NCBI GenBank assembly: GCA_035495555.1
Contig: DATJFQ010000068.1
Span: 1-64,000, forward strand
DNA from: DATJFQ01 sp035495555
GTDB lineage: Bacteria; Acidobacteriota; Vicinamibacteria; Vicinamibacterales; 2-12-FULL-66-21
DNA: 64,000 nt
Direction of reading: 5' to 3'
Of the stretch, positions 33,750 through 43,360 are shown in pieces. A program made the translations under genes and the position numbers. Under the pieces are notes generated by a model, which saw only the letters and a program-made list of their open reading frames with translations, ran no database searches and was not told the DNA's origin. Position 1 is the first letter of the stretch, and the number at the start of each line of letters is the position of its first letter.

Positions 33750-36704
33750 ATGAGAGTCCGCGACTATCGCCTGCTGGCGGCCGTTGCCGTCCTGTCTCTG
33801 ACCCCGCTGTTCGCTTCTCCCGCGTTCACCCAGCGCGCCGCGAAGCGGCCGATGGAACTTCAGGACATCGTTGCGTGGCGGAACATCGGCTCGCCGACGC
33901 TCTCGCCCGACGGGCAATGGTTTGCGTATCGGCTGGCGCCACAGGACGGCGATGCGGAGGTGGTCGCGCGGCGGACGCACGGTGACCAGACGAGGCGATT
34001 CGCGGCAGGCGCGCAGCCGCAGGCGGCCGGCGACGATGGCGGAGGCCGCGGCGGAGCGTCGTCATCGCCCTCGCTGGCCTTCTCGGATGACGGGAAGTTC
34101 CTGGCGTTCACGTCGTACCCGAAGAAGGCGGAACAGGAGCGGCTGAAGCGCCAGCGGCGCCCGATTCAGGCGAGCGCCGTCGTCGTGAACGTCGCGACAG
34201 GCGAGAAGCACGAATACCCCAAGGTGCGCCGTTTCGCGTTCTCGGGTGAGTCGTCGCAGTGGATTGCGCTCCAGCGATATCAGCCCGAACCGCCCAACGG
34301 CGGGGGTGGCGCGGCGGGACGAGGGGCGGGCGGTGCCGCGCCGGACCGGCCCAAGGGGAGCGACCTCCTGCTGGTCGAACTCGCCACCGGCACGGAGCTG
34401 AACGTCGGCAACGTCAGCGAACTCGCGTTCCGCAAAGACGGTCGCTTCCTCGCCTATGCCATCGACGCGCAGGACAAGGCGGGCAACGGCGTTCAGCTCC
34501 GGGACATGCAGCACGGTTCCGTGCTTCCCCTCGACAGCGGGAGCGCCTCGTTCGAGAAACTGGCGTGGACGGAAACGGGCGATGCGCTGGCGTTCGTCCG
34601 TGGCGTGGAAGACCATGCGTATCGCGACAAGCTGTATTCGGTCGTCGGCGTCACCGCGATAGAGTCCGCGTCGCCGAAAAAAGTGACGTATGACCCGTCA
34701 TCGGACGCTTCGTTCCCAAAGGGCCTGACCATCAGCCCCGAGCGCGAGCCGCAGTGGACGACGTCGCTCGACGCCATTGTCTTTGGCATTCACGAGCCCC
34801 GACGGAAAGATGCGTCCGAGATCGAAGCCGGAGAAAGCACGGGCAGCGCGGATGCCGCACCGCAGCAGGACAACGAGGACAAGGTCGATCTCGTGCTGTG
34901 GCACTACAAGGACCCGCGGCTCCAGACGGAGCAGCAGGTGCAGGAGGCGCGCGATCGCGCCTACAGCTATGCGTGCGAATACCGTGTTGCAGATAGGAAG
35001 TTCATACGCCTGGCGACCGATGAGATGCGGAACGCCACCATCAATCCGAAGTCGCGGTGGGCCTATGGCACGGATGATCGTGAGTACGAACTGATGGGAA
35101 GCCTGGACGGGCGGCGGTATGAAGACGTCTACTCGATCGATCTCACCACCGGCGCGCGCAAGCTGCTCGGCAAGCACCTGCGGTACGTGTTCGGCGCGTC
35201 GCCCGATGGCGCGTCGCTTCTTTGGTACCAGGACGGCCAGTATCATGTGACGTCGCTCGCGTCCGGTGAGGATCGCAACATCACGCAGGGGTTGGCCGTC
35301 TCATTTGTCGACATCGAAGACGACCACAACGAGATCAAGCCGCCGGTCAGACCGATCGGCTGGGCGGCTGATAACAGGACCGTACTGCTGACCGATGGGT
35401 GGGACGTCTGGGCGGTTCCCGTCACCGGCGGTCAGGCGACGAACCTGACGGTGAATGGCAGGAAAGACGGTGTCCGGTATCAGCAGCGGTTTGCCACTGA
35501 AGCGCGTGAGGATCGCGACGACGGCATCGACCTGACGCAGCCCTTGTTCTTCCGGACGTACGGAGAATGGACCAAGAAGGGCGGGGTTGCGCGCATCGAT
35601 CCCGGCAAGGCCGGCGCACACGCACTCGCCTGGGACGACGCGTCCTATCCGACGCTCATCAAGGCGCGAAAGGCGAATCAGTACGTGTACGTCCGCGGAT
35701 CCGTGACGGAACCGAACGATTACTACGTCACGGACGCGAACTTCTCGTCACCCGCGCGAATCACCGATCAGCGTCCCGCGATCGAGAGCTTCGACTGGTC
35801 CCCCGGGGTCCGCATCATCGACTACACGAGCGACAAGGGGGACAAGCTGCAGGCGGCGCTGTTCCTGCCGGCGAACTACGAAAAGGGCAAATCGTATCCG
35901 ATGGTCGTGAATTTCTACGAGAAGATGTCGCAGACGGCGAACACGTTTGCCGCGCCGACCTCGAACGGCTTCAATCGATCGGTGTATACGAGCAACGGAT
36001 ACGCCGTGCTGATGCCGGACATCGTCTATCGGGTCAACGATCCGGGCATGTCAGCGGTGTGGTGCATGGTGCCGGCGGTGAAGGCGGCAATCGCGACCGG
36101 CATTGTCGATCCGAAACACATCGGCATCACCGGCCACTCGTGGGGCGGCTATCAGACGGCATTTCTGGTGACGCAGACCGACATCTTTGCCGCGGCCGTC
36201 GCGGGCGCACCGCTCACCGACATGGTGAGCATGTACAGTCTCGTCTACAAGAACACCGGCGGCTGGAACGGCGCGATCTTCGAGAGCAGCCAGGGACGCT
36301 TCAAGGGCGGCTACTGGGACAACTGGGACGCGTATTACCGGAACTCACCGGTGTTCTTCGCGAAGAACGTGCACACGCCCCTGATCATCCTGCACAACGA
36401 CAAGGACGGCGCCGTCGACTTCACGCAGGGGCTCGAGTATTTCAACACGCTGCGGCGGCTTCAGAAGCCCGTAATCATGCTCGAGTACCTCGGCGAAAAC
36501 CACGGGCTGCGAAAACCGGCAAACCAGCGCGATTACACGGCACGGATGAAGGAGTTCTTCGATCATTATCTGAAAGGGGCACCCGCGCCCGATTGGATGG
36601 TGAACGGCGTACCGCGGCTGAAGATGGATGACCACTTGAAGTCGCGCGCGGCACAGCCGGCGGACAAAAAGTTGACTACGAGCTCGCCAGGGGGCGGCAA
36701 CTAA
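33750..36704 (+). CDS. Secreted prolyl oligopeptidase family (S9) peptidase
   Basis: The 984-residue precursor has a signal peptide (YRLLAAVAVLSLTPLFASPAFTQ, read in part). A long beta-propeller-like region with a Gly/Ala-rich insert (GGGGAAGRGAGG, about 190) follows, then a C-terminal alpha/beta-hydrolase. The triad is visible as the nucleophile elbow GHSWGGYQ, the aspartate in HNDKDGAVDF and the histidine in GENHGL. Substrates are likely peptides in the periplasm. The ATG at 33750 has GTGAGGATC ten bases upstream as a ribosome binding site; a TTG two codons earlier is unlikely. The gene directly follows the GATCTTTGC array. Confidence 0.92.
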   Translation: MRVRDYRLLAAVAVLSLTPLFASPAFTQRAAKRPMELQDIVAWRNIGSPTLSPDGQWFAYRLAPQDGDAEVVARRTHGDQTRRFAAGAQPQAAGDDGGGRGGASSSPSLAFSDDGKFLAFTSYPKKAEQERLKRQRRPIQASAVVVNVATGEKHEYPKVRRFAFSGESSQWIALQRYQPEPPNGGGGAAGRGAGGAAPDRPKGSDLLLVELATGTELNVGNVSELAFRKDGRFLAYAIDAQDKAGNGVQLRDMQHGSVLPLDSGSASFEKLAWTETGDALAFVRGVEDHAYRDKLYSVVGVTAIESASPKKVTYDPSSDASFPKGLTISPEREPQWTTSLDAIVFGIHEPRRKDASEIEAGESTGSADAAPQQDNEDKVDLVLWHYKDPRLQTEQQVQEARDRAYSYACEYRVADRKFIRLATDEMRNATINPKSRWAYGTDDREYELMGSLDGRRYEDVYSIDLTTGARKLLGKHLRYVFGASPDGASLLWYQDGQYHVTSLASGEDRNITQGLAVSFVDIEDDHNEIKPPVRPIGWAADNRTVLLTDGWDVWAVPVTGGQATNLTVNGRKDGVRYQQRFATEAREDRDDGIDLTQPLFFRTYGEWTKKGGVARIDPGKAGAHALAWDDASYPTLIKARKANQYVYVRGSVTEPNDYYVTDANFSSPARITDQRPAIESFDWSPGVRIIDYTSDKGDKLQAALFLPANYEKGKSYPMVVNFYEKMSQTANTFAAPTSNGFNRSVYTSNGYAVLMPDIVYRVNDPGMSAVWCMVPAVKAAIATGIVDPKHIGITGHSWGGYQTAFLVTQTDIFAAAVAGAPLTDMVSMYSLVYKNTGGWNGAIFESSQGRFKGGYWDNWDAYYRNSPVFFAKNVHTPLIILHNDKDGAVDFTQGLEYFNTLRRLQKPVIMLEYLGENHGLRKPANQRDYTARMKEFFDHYLKGAPAPDWMVNGVPRLKMDDHLKSRAAQPADKKLTTSSPGGGN

Positions 36705-37408
36705 CCGCGAAACCGGATTCGCAGCAGATCGAGAAGCATGGCCGGCCCGTCTCTGAGAACGTTGAGGCGCGACTCCGCACGGTAGTGCCATTCGATCGGC
36801 ACTTCGACGATGCGGAGCCCGCATCGCCGCGCGAGATACAGCGCTTCGATATCGAAGCTCCAGCCGTCGACGGTCATGTCGCGAAAGATGCGCTCGACGG
36901 CCACCGCCGTGAACATCTTGAACCCGCACTGCGTGTCGTGGAGACCGGGTAGCAGCAATCGCTGAACGAGGTAGTTGAACGTACGCCCGACGAGATGGCG
37001 CCTCGTCGGTTCAGCGACGCGGCGCGCCCCGGCGCCTTCGCGCGTGCCGATCGCCACGTCCGCCCCGGCGAGCAGCGGCGGCAGGAATCTGGCGAGTTCG
37101 CGAATCGGCATCGACAAATCTGCATCACAGATGAACCGGTAGCTGCCAGTCGCCGCGAGCAGTCCGGCTTTCACCGCCGCGCCCTTTCCGCCATGCGGCT
37201 CGCGCTGCACGATGATTCGGGGATCGCGCCCGGCATATCCCTCCGCTACCCGGGCGGTTCCGTCGGTGGATCCGTCGTCCACGATCCGGATCGTCCAGTC
37301 CCACGGCGTCTGCTCCAGATACGCGACGATCTGATTCAGCGTCGCAGGAAGCCGGCCGGCTTCGTTGTATGCCGGAATGACGAGCGAGAGCGTGAGTGGG
37401 GCATCCAT
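36701..37408 (-). CDS. Family 2 glycosyltransferase, dolichyl-phosphate glucosyltransferase-like
   Basis: The 235-residue GT-A protein shows SLVIPAYNEAGRLP, IRIVDDGSTDGT (nucleotide binding), GKGAAVKAGLL, ICDADLSMP (the metal-binding DxD-like) and the acceptor motif DTQCGFKMF. These are typical for polyprenyl-phosphate glucose/mannose synthases (Alg5-like). It likely makes the lipid-linked sugar used by the membrane glycosyltransferase encoded three bases upstream on the same strand. Its stop overlaps the convergent S9 peptidase end by four bases. Confidence 0.9.
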   Translation of the reverse strand: MDAPLTLSLVIPAYNEAGRLPATLNQIVAYLEQTPWDWTIRIVDDGSTDGTARVAEGYAGRDPRIIVQREPHGGKGAAVKAGLLAATGSYRFICDADLSMPIRELARFLPPLLAGADVAIGTREGAGARRVAEPTRRHLVGRTFNYLVQRLLLPGLHDTQCGFKMFTAVAVERIFRDMTVDGWSFDIEALYLARRCGLRIVEVPIEWHYRAESRLNVLRDGPAMLLDLLRIRFRG

Positions 37409-37411
37409 CGA

Positions 37412-39232
37412 TCACTGGCTGGTCGAGACCGAGCCGCCCTTGACGTCAGCGCACGGCGCGTATGGACCGGGCAGTAGCATGATCCATCCGATGTCCCAGG
37501 TGATCCGGCGAATCCCGTCCAACTGCGGCAGGCGGCCGACCCGCTGTGGGTCCGTCGCAATCGCGCGGCGGAACGCGTCGAAGTCGGACCGCTTCATGAA
37601 GACGGGTCGCTCGGCATCTCGCGTCAGCAGCCGCGGTTCGAGCATGCGCTGATCGGCAACTTCGTCGGTGCTCCAGCCCGGGCGCCGCAAGTAGTACACG
37701 AACTTCCACTGACCAACGTCTTCAGCCGAGTGCACGTACAGACCGCGAGCGAGGCCGTTCGCCTGGAGGTGCAGGAGACAGTCGCGGAGCGTACGCATGG
37801 GCGCGTCCTCATATCTCGCCTGCGATGCTTCGAGCGATTTGACGTTGCGATACGCATCGAGCGGCAGCGCAACGAGGAGAAGGACGGTGACGAGCGCCAA
37901 CGGCAAGACCCGGAACAGCCCCAGCACCACGAAGAGTACGGTGGCTGCGATGAGCGGTCGAGAGACGGTTGAGTTGCGCATCAGCGTGACGCCGCCGGCC
38001 CGGATCCACACGGAGCCGAGAATTGGCGTGAGTACCGCCAGCGTGATCGCGATCATCGCAACGACACTCAGCGTGAAGCGGAGCCATCCCGGAAGCGCCG
38101 CGGACCACCGCGCGGGCCAGATGCGGTCCAGCAGCCTCGAAATCTCCGAATCATATCGGCGTGCCGCGGCGAGCACCGCCGCGGCCACGAGGCCGACTCC
38201 GAGCGCGAGCGGCGGCAGGAAAGGAAAGACGTAGTGGTAAAGCTTCGAGGTTCCGCTCGAAATTGCAATCAGGGGAATGACGAACCAGGCCAGCAACAGC
38301 AGCGCCCACTCCCTTCGGTGCCGAATTGCCTGATATCCGAGCAGCGTGAGCCCGGCGCATACCAGGACCAGATCGTGCGCCCAGGAGAACTCGCGCGCCA
38401 TCGTCGTCAGATAGAAGTACCAGGGGTGCAGGTGGGTCGGATCGAGATATGCCGTGAACCGCTCGACGATGTGCTCGCCGAACATGATCGTCCACAACTG
38501 CTCGCCGCGAACACGGAATTGATAGAGGAACCAGGGGAGAATGAGCGCCAGGTTCACGAACGCGACCGCCGTCCACAGCCGCCAGTCTCCAATGAGCCTG
38601 GTCCGCCAGCGGCGTGAGACGATGGCGACCGCGACGATGCTCGCCGGCAGGAAAGCGGCCGCGACGAACTTCACCATGAAGCCGAACGTGAACCACAGAC
38701 CGACGAGCATCGCGTGGAGCCGGCGCCGATCGGTCGACGCTTCGAACCACGCGAGGGCGTGATACACGCCCGCGCAGTACGACAGCACGAGCGCCGCCTC
38801 CATGTTGTTGCTGCGCAACCCGTGCTCGAGCACGAGCGGCTGGTGGCCGAACAGCACCAGGACGGCCGTCAGGCCGCAGACGATCCCGCTGAGGCGCAGG
38901 CCGATTGCGTAGACGTAAAGGAAAGCGGCGATGCCAAACAGCACGTCCCAGACGCGATAGCCGAATTCGTTTTGCGGCAGCAGGCCTGCGCGGACCGACG
39001 CGGCGACAATCCAGAATTTCAACGGCGGCTTTTCGAGAAACGGGGTCTCGTCACTCGGGATCGATTTCGGCGTCAGCCAGTCGCCGTGGTCCAGGATTCT
39101 GTCGATGGCGAATGCGTAGATCGGTTCGTCGCCCTTGAAATCGGTGGCGCCCAGATCGACGAACAGCGGAAGTCCGAATGCGATGACTACGATAGCGGCG
39201 CCGAGCCAGGCTGCCAGCCGGCGGGAGATCAA
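37412..39232 (-). CDS. GT39-like (ArnT/PMT family) membrane glycosyltransferase
   Basis: The 606-residue protein has about eleven hydrophobic segments and the GT-C first loop signature ATDFKGDEPIYAFAI, where the conserved acidic pair acts in catalysis. FLEKPPLKFWI follows, as in ArnT-like glycosyltransferases that take sugar from polyprenyl phosphate. A soluble C-terminal region ends the protein. The start is a TTG at 39232 overlapping the previous gene's TGA (TTGA), the best fit because the first transmembrane helix follows at once; the longer frame upstream is not conserved. Confidence 0.85.
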   Translation of the reverse strand: MISRRLAAWLGAAIVVIAFGLPLFVDLGATDFKGDEPIYAFAIDRILDHGDWLTPKSIPSDETPFLEKPPLKFWIVAASVRAGLLPQNEFGYRVWDVLFGIAAFLYVYAIGLRLSGIVCGLTAVLVLFGHQPLVLEHGLRSNNMEAALVLSYCAGVYHALAWFEASTDRRRLHAMLVGLWFTFGFMVKFVAAAFLPASIVAVAIVSRRWRTRLIGDWRLWTAVAFVNLALILPWFLYQFRVRGEQLWTIMFGEHIVERFTAYLDPTHLHPWYFYLTTMAREFSWAHDLVLVCAGLTLLGYQAIRHRREWALLLLAWFVIPLIAISSGTSKLYHYVFPFLPPLALGVGLVAAAVLAAARRYDSEISRLLDRIWPARWSAALPGWLRFTLSVVAMIAITLAVLTPILGSVWIRAGGVTLMRNSTVSRPLIAATVLFVVLGLFRVLPLALVTVLLLVALPLDAYRNVKSLEASQARYEDAPMRTLRDCLLHLQANGLARGLYVHSAEDVGQWKFVYYLRRPGWSTDEVADQRMLEPRLLTRDAERPVFMKRSDFDAFRRAIATDPQRVGRLPQLDGIRRITWDIGWIMLLPGPYAPCADVKGGSVSTSQ

Positions 39233-41286
39233 CGGATCACTCCGAGTTCGACGATGGACCACCCCCGGTCCGGATCGCTGGCGATCTGCGATAACCGGAT
39301 GTAGCGCGCCTCGCGCCGGGGCAGCGGCATCGTGACCGGCAACTGGCGGGGAGAGCGGACGGCCGCGTCGTACGTGGCGAGCGCGGTGTCGTTGACCCAC
39401 GCGGTATCCCAATGCGCACCATCCGTAGACGTCGAGACCTGGAGTACACGGGGATATTGGGAAGCATAGACGCCGAGCGACATGACAACAGCCGACGGGC
39501 GCTCTATCTGCCCGAGATCGGCGACGATTGTCTCCCCGCCGGACTGGCGGCTTGCATGCCAGCGCGAGTCGAGATCGCCGTCGAGCATCGCGTCGACATC
39601 CTGCTGATCGACTGACGCGGTCAGATGCGCAATCGGGAGCGGTGTGCCGGTGGGCGCCGTGTCCCTCCACGTCGAGGCCGGGACACGGAACGCGGTCCAT
39701 GCCGGAGCCGTCATGACGCGCGTCGCGCCGGCGAGAGACGACGCGAACGCGAGCCAGCGATCGCCCGGATCGAGATCGCGGCGGACGAGCACTTCAATCG
39801 GGCCATGCGACGCGAGCCGCTCGACGACGCTCGAATCGGCATGCTCCAGCAGATCCGCCAACGCGTAATGCTGGGGGGCGGTGTAGCCGCTGTAGCCGTT
39901 GAAAACCGGCCGGCTCTCGGCGATTGCCCCGTACATTGTCTCGGTTTCATTCGATCGAAGGGGCAGACCGAGCCGGGCAATTGCGTCCGTGTGCGTGATC
40001 GGCATCCCCGGATCGGCGCCAAGCGTGATCGGCGAGGGCCAGCCGTCGAGCAACAGCCCCACGACAGCGAGCACGGCCATCGCCGTGCGCCCGCGCGACG
40101 ATTGTATGCGCGACACAGCGATTGCCGCAGCCGCCGCGAGGCAGAGAACCGCGATCATCCAGAGGCGGGCGGGCACACGAATACCGTCGACGCCGGGCAG
40201 CAGCATCAACACGCGATACGGGCCGACGATGCGCAACGGCCGTCCCATGAATGCGGGATGCGGACCGAGTGCGAGCAGCCACATCGCTGGCGCGGCCATG
40301 ACATAGAACCAGAACGACCGGTCCTGCCGTTTGTACGCCAGGGCTCCAATGCCGATCACGAGCAGGATCGTCGCTCCCGGGAACAGTTGCGATTCCGGCT
40401 GATCGACAGCGTGCAGCGTGTGCCAGAACCGCGACTCGCGGGCGGCGCTGGCTCCCCCGGCGATGTCAGCGCTGTAAAACGCGATCTCGCTTGGAACGCG
40501 GTGGAAGCCGTACGAACGCTGAATGCGCTTGTATCCGGCGAACAGGGGAAGCAGCACGATGCCGGCGCCCAGCCAGCACATCGCAACCGTGGCGAGTCGA
40601 TTGAGAGGCCACCGGGTGGCGAACCACAGCAGCCACGCGACCACCAGTAAAGAAAAGAAAAAGAAGTAATAGCCGGACGTGAGCGTCTGCATGAGCCACG
40701 ACAGCGCAAATATCACTGCCCATTTTCGACGGCCATTCCGTGCGTACAGGTGGAGCGCAGCAACCCCGAGTGGCATCCAGAAGGCCGCGAGCAGTTGCAG
40801 GTGACCAAGATGAGCGAGCCGATAGGGGCTGAATCCGAACGCCGCGCCGGCCACCAGCGCTGCTGCATGACGCCCCGTCAACACGAAACCAAGGAAGTAG
40901 GCCGCGATCGCGCTCAGGAAGAAACTCGCCAGGAACGCGACGTTGTAGGCCATCAGCGGCGGCTCGCGCAGCCAGAGGAACGGTGCGGTGACGGGCGCGA
41001 GGCCGAGGAGCGTTTCGGAAAACGCGAACACGCCGTGCGACGGAAAGAACGCCGGCGCGTTCCACCACTGCTGCGTGAGCGGCACGGTGTGCGTCGACCA
41101 CCACAGGAGCCAGGTGACGAGCAGCGGGTCGCCGGAATCGTGGGGAACGGCGTGCGCAAGGTGCAGGGGAAGCGGCCACGCGTACGCCGCCGTGACGAAT
41201 GCAAAGAGTACGGCCGCGGCGCCCGTTTTCACCGCATCGTGTCTTCGGCCAGGGCCGCTCGGCAGTGGCCGGTCGGCGTCTATCAC
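39229..41286 (-). CDS. Membrane glycosyltransferase-like protein with C-terminal discoidin (F5/8 type C-like) domain
   Basis: The 685-residue protein has about eleven membrane segments. The first loop reads PHDSGDPLLVTWLLWW, typical of a GT-C-like (YfhO/unknown) protein; an internal GPYRVLMLLPGVDGIRVPARLW motif (read in part) recurs in related uncharacterised proteins. After about residue 560 a soluble domain resembles a discoidin fold: DAMLDGDLDSRWHAS, then VADLGQIERPSAVVMSLG, then VSTSTDGAHWDTAW and RYIRLSQIA. It may bind a carbohydrate. The GTG at 41286 overlaps the upstream TGA; a later GTG at 41232 (before the first helix) is also possible. Confidence 0.72.
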   Translation of the reverse strand: MIDADRPLPSGPGRRHDAVKTGAAAVLFAFVTAAYAWPLPLHLAHAVPHDSGDPLLVTWLLWWSTHTVPLTQQWWNAPAFFPSHGVFAFSETLLGLAPVTAPFLWLREPPLMAYNVAFLASFFLSAIAAYFLGFVLTGRHAAALVAGAAFGFSPYRLAHLGHLQLLAAFWMPLGVAALHLYARNGRRKWAVIFALSWLMQTLTSGYYFFFFSLLVVAWLLWFATRWPLNRLATVAMCWLGAGIVLLPLFAGYKRIQRSYGFHRVPSEIAFYSADIAGGASAARESRFWHTLHAVDQPESQLFPGATILLVIGIGALAYKRQDRSFWFYVMAAPAMWLLALGPHPAFMGRPLRIVGPYRVLMLLPGVDGIRVPARLWMIAVLCLAAAAAIAVSRIQSSRGRTAMAVLAVVGLLLDGWPSPITLGADPGMPITHTDAIARLGLPLRSNETETMYGAIAESRPVFNGYSGYTAPQHYALADLLEHADSSVVERLASHGPIEVLVRRDLDPGDRWLAFASSLAGATRVMTAPAWTAFRVPASTWRDTAPTGTPLPIAHLTASVDQQDVDAMLDGDLDSRWHASRQSGGETIVADLGQIERPSAVVMSLGVYASQYPRVLQVSTSTDGAHWDTAWVNDTALATYDAAVRSPRQLPVTMPLPRREARYIRLSQIASDPDRGWSIVELGVIR

Positions 41287-42296
41287 GTGGTAAGGACGAC
41301 CTTGCCGATGTTCGAGCGGCTTTGAATGAACCGGTGCGCGTCGGCGGCGCGGTCGAGCGGAAACGTCTTCGACACCACGGGTTGCAGACGTCCCGCGTGG
41401 AGTTCTTCGAGGATCATCTCCATCAACGAGTGCAGCGGCCGGCGCTCGTTCCAGAGGTGGCCGACGTTCAACCCGAACACGCCGCGATTCCGGTTGATGA
41501 GCGACAGCGGTGCGAACGACGGCATCGTCCACCATGCCTTCAGGAGCCTGGTCAGGCTGCGCTTTTCGGCCGCGACTGAAGAGACGCCGACCATGATCAG
41601 ACGCCCCATCGGCGCGAGCATCCGGTAGCTCTCGTCGAAGCTGCGCCCGCCGATTGGATCGAGCACGACATCAACGCCGCGGCCTTTCGTCAACTGGAAC
41701 ACTTCGTCGCGAACGTTGGTGGTGCCGTAATCGATGGCGCGTTCGACGCCGAAGGAGGCGAGCGCCGCGTGCTTGGCGGCGGATGCCGTCCCGAACACGG
41801 TCGCGCGCCGAAGGCGTGCGAGCTGCACCGCGGCAATGCCAAGACCGCCGCCGGCGTTGTGGACCAGGACGATGTCACCTGACGTCAGCGCCGCCATCCG
41901 ATAGAGCGCGATCGCCGCCGTCAGAAACGTCACCGGGACGGCTGCGGCTTCCGCGTCGCTCAGGGCCTCGGGAAAACGAAACGCCTGGTAGGCCGGCACG
42001 ACGACGTACTCGGCGTAGCCGCCAAAACGCGTCAGCGCGAGGACACGGTCGCCGCTGTGCGGCGACGTAACACCAGGCCCCGCCGCGTCGACGACGCCCG
42101 CGACTTCATAACCAACCACCGCGGGAAGGGACGGCGCGTCCGGATAAAGGCCGATGCGTGCAAGGATGTCGGCGAAATTGATCCCGGCCGCGCGCACACG
42201 GATGCGGATCTCGCCCTCACCGGGCTCCGGAATCGGCGCTTCGCGGACTTCGAAGACGTCAGGCGCCCCATGACGCGGGATCACGACTTGACGCAT
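41283..42296 (-). CDS. Quinone oxidoreductase-like, zinc-independent MDR family
   Basis: The 337-residue protein begins MRQVVIPRHGAPDVFEVRE and carries AAGINFADILARIG, GYEVAGVVDAAG, the cofactor loop VLVHNAGGGLGIAAVQLA and a VAT-1-like feature LMEMILEELHAGRLQPVV. It resembles the synaptic-vesicle VAT-1/quinone reductase branch. The zinc lobe is absent. It leads a minus-strand run coupled by a four-base overlap to the discoidin-bearing glycosyltransferase, an odd functional pairing. Confidence 0.88.
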   Translation of the reverse strand: MRQVVIPRHGAPDVFEVREAPIPEPGEGEIRIRVRAAGINFADILARIGLYPDAPSLPAVVGYEVAGVVDAAGPGVTSPHSGDRVLALTRFGGYAEYVVVPAYQAFRFPEALSDAEAAAVPVTFLTAAIALYRMAALTSGDIVLVHNAGGGLGIAAVQLARLRRATVFGTASAAKHAALASFGVERAIDYGTTNVRDEVFQLTKGRGVDVVLDPIGGRSFDESYRMLAPMGRLIMVGVSSVAAEKRSLTRLLKAWWTMPSFAPLSLINRNRGVFGLNVGHLWNERRPLHSLMEMILEELHAGRLQPVVSKTFPLDRAADAHRFIQSRSNIGKVVLTT

Positions 42297-42349
42297 TGGA
42301 AGACAGAAGCATAAAGCAGGACGAAGGGAAGACCGGACAGAAATGAGGC

Positions 42350-42377
42350 GCGCCGCGCAAGTTCCGTCGCGCGGCGC
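42350..42377 (-). terminator. Perfect hairpin downstream of argF
   Basis: GCGCCGCGC (42350-42358) pairs with GCGCGGCGC (42369-42377) with a ten-base loop, 21 bases past the argF stop codon. It may end the leftward arginine operon transcript. There is no T-run, so factor-independent termination is uncertain. Confidence 0.4.
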
Positions 42378-42397
42378 GGGCGTGGACGCCGTTCGGG

Positions 42398-43360
42398 CTA
42401 CGCCCCGGCGAGCAGCGCGAGCAGGGCCTTCTGTGTGTGCAGCCGGTTTTCCGACTGATCGAAGACGACTGACGCCGGCGAGTCGATCACCTCGTCGGTG
42501 ACTTCGTGTCCGCGATGCGCGGGCAGGCAGTGCATGAAGAGCGCGCCCGCCGGTGCCTCGGCCATCAGGGCCGCATTGACTTGAAACGGGCGGAACACCT
42601 TGTCGCGGTCCGCCGCCTCGGATTCCTGTCCCATTGACGCCCAGACGTCCGTGTAAATCGCATCGGCTTCGGAGACCGCATCCACCGGATCGCTGGTGAC
42701 CGACACCCCGCCCCCGAAACGCGCGACGCGGGCGACATCGGCGACGACGTCCCGCGGCAACTCGAATCCAGCGGGCGAGGCCACGACGACCCGCGCGCCC
42801 AGCATCGCAGCGGCCTGCGCGAGCGAAGCGGCAACGTTGTTCCCGTCGCCGACGAAGGCGATCGTGCGACCTTCGAGAGAGCCCCATCGCTCGAGCAGCG
42901 TCAGGCAATCGGCCAGCGCCTGGCACGGATGCTCTTCGTCCGTGAGCGCGTTGACGACGCGCAGGGCCGGTGCAGCCATCGCGAAACGCTGGAGTCGATC
43001 CTGACCGAAGGTGCGGATGACGGCGCCGTATACCCAGCGCTCGAGGTTCCTCGCAACGTCTTCGATCGTTTCACGGCCGCCCAATGCGACTTCGGCAGGC
43101 GGCTCGATGATGTCTCCGCCGAGCTCACGCACAGCGATCGTGAACGTCGACCTCGTCCTCAACGACGGCTTGTCGAAGAGCAGCGCGACATGCTGTCCGG
43201 CCAGGGGTTTGGGCTGCGGGCGTTTCGAAAAGCGTCCGCCCTTCATCGACGCGGCCCGATCGAGGCAGAGTTCCAGCTCGATCGGAGACACGTCGAGAAT
43301 CGACAGAAACTGTGTCGGTTCCCACGAGGCGAGTGGCTGGACGGCCGGCTGCGAACTCAT
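42398..43360 (-). CDS. argF: Ornithine carbamoyltransferase
   Basis: The enzyme transfers the carbamoyl group to ornithine to give citrulline. The 320-residue protein shows carbamoyl-phosphate binding KPSLRTRSTF, the HPCQALAD loop, FVGDGNNVAAS, the ornithine-binding YTDVWASMGQE (SMG type) and HCLPAHRGHEV with the catalytic Cys. These motifs are those of standard OTCase, not of the acetyl- or succinylornithine enzymes. It is the last gene of the leftward arg operon; its start overlaps the argJ stop by four bases. Confidence 0.95.
   Translation of the reverse strand: MSSQPAVQPLASWEPTQFLSILDVSPIELELCLDRAASMKGGRFSKRPQPKPLAGQHVALLFDKPSLRTRSTFTIAVRELGGDIIEPPAEVALGGRETIEDVARNLERWVYGAVIRTFGQDRLQRFAMAAPALRVVNALTDEEHPCQALADCLTLLERWGSLEGRTIAFVGDGNNVAASLAQAAAMLGARVVVASPAGFELPRDVVADVARVARFGGGVSVTSDPVDAVSEADAIYTDVWASMGQESEAADRDKVFRPFQVNAALMAEAPAGALFMHCLPAHRGHEVTDEVIDSPASVVFDQSENRLHTQKALLALLAGA

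Noticed and set aside
42398..43360. N-acetyl- or N-succinylornithine carbamoyltransferase instead of OTCase
   Set aside because: The ornithine-binding DVWASMG and HCLPAHRG motifs are those of ordinary OTCase, and argJ supplies free ornithine.
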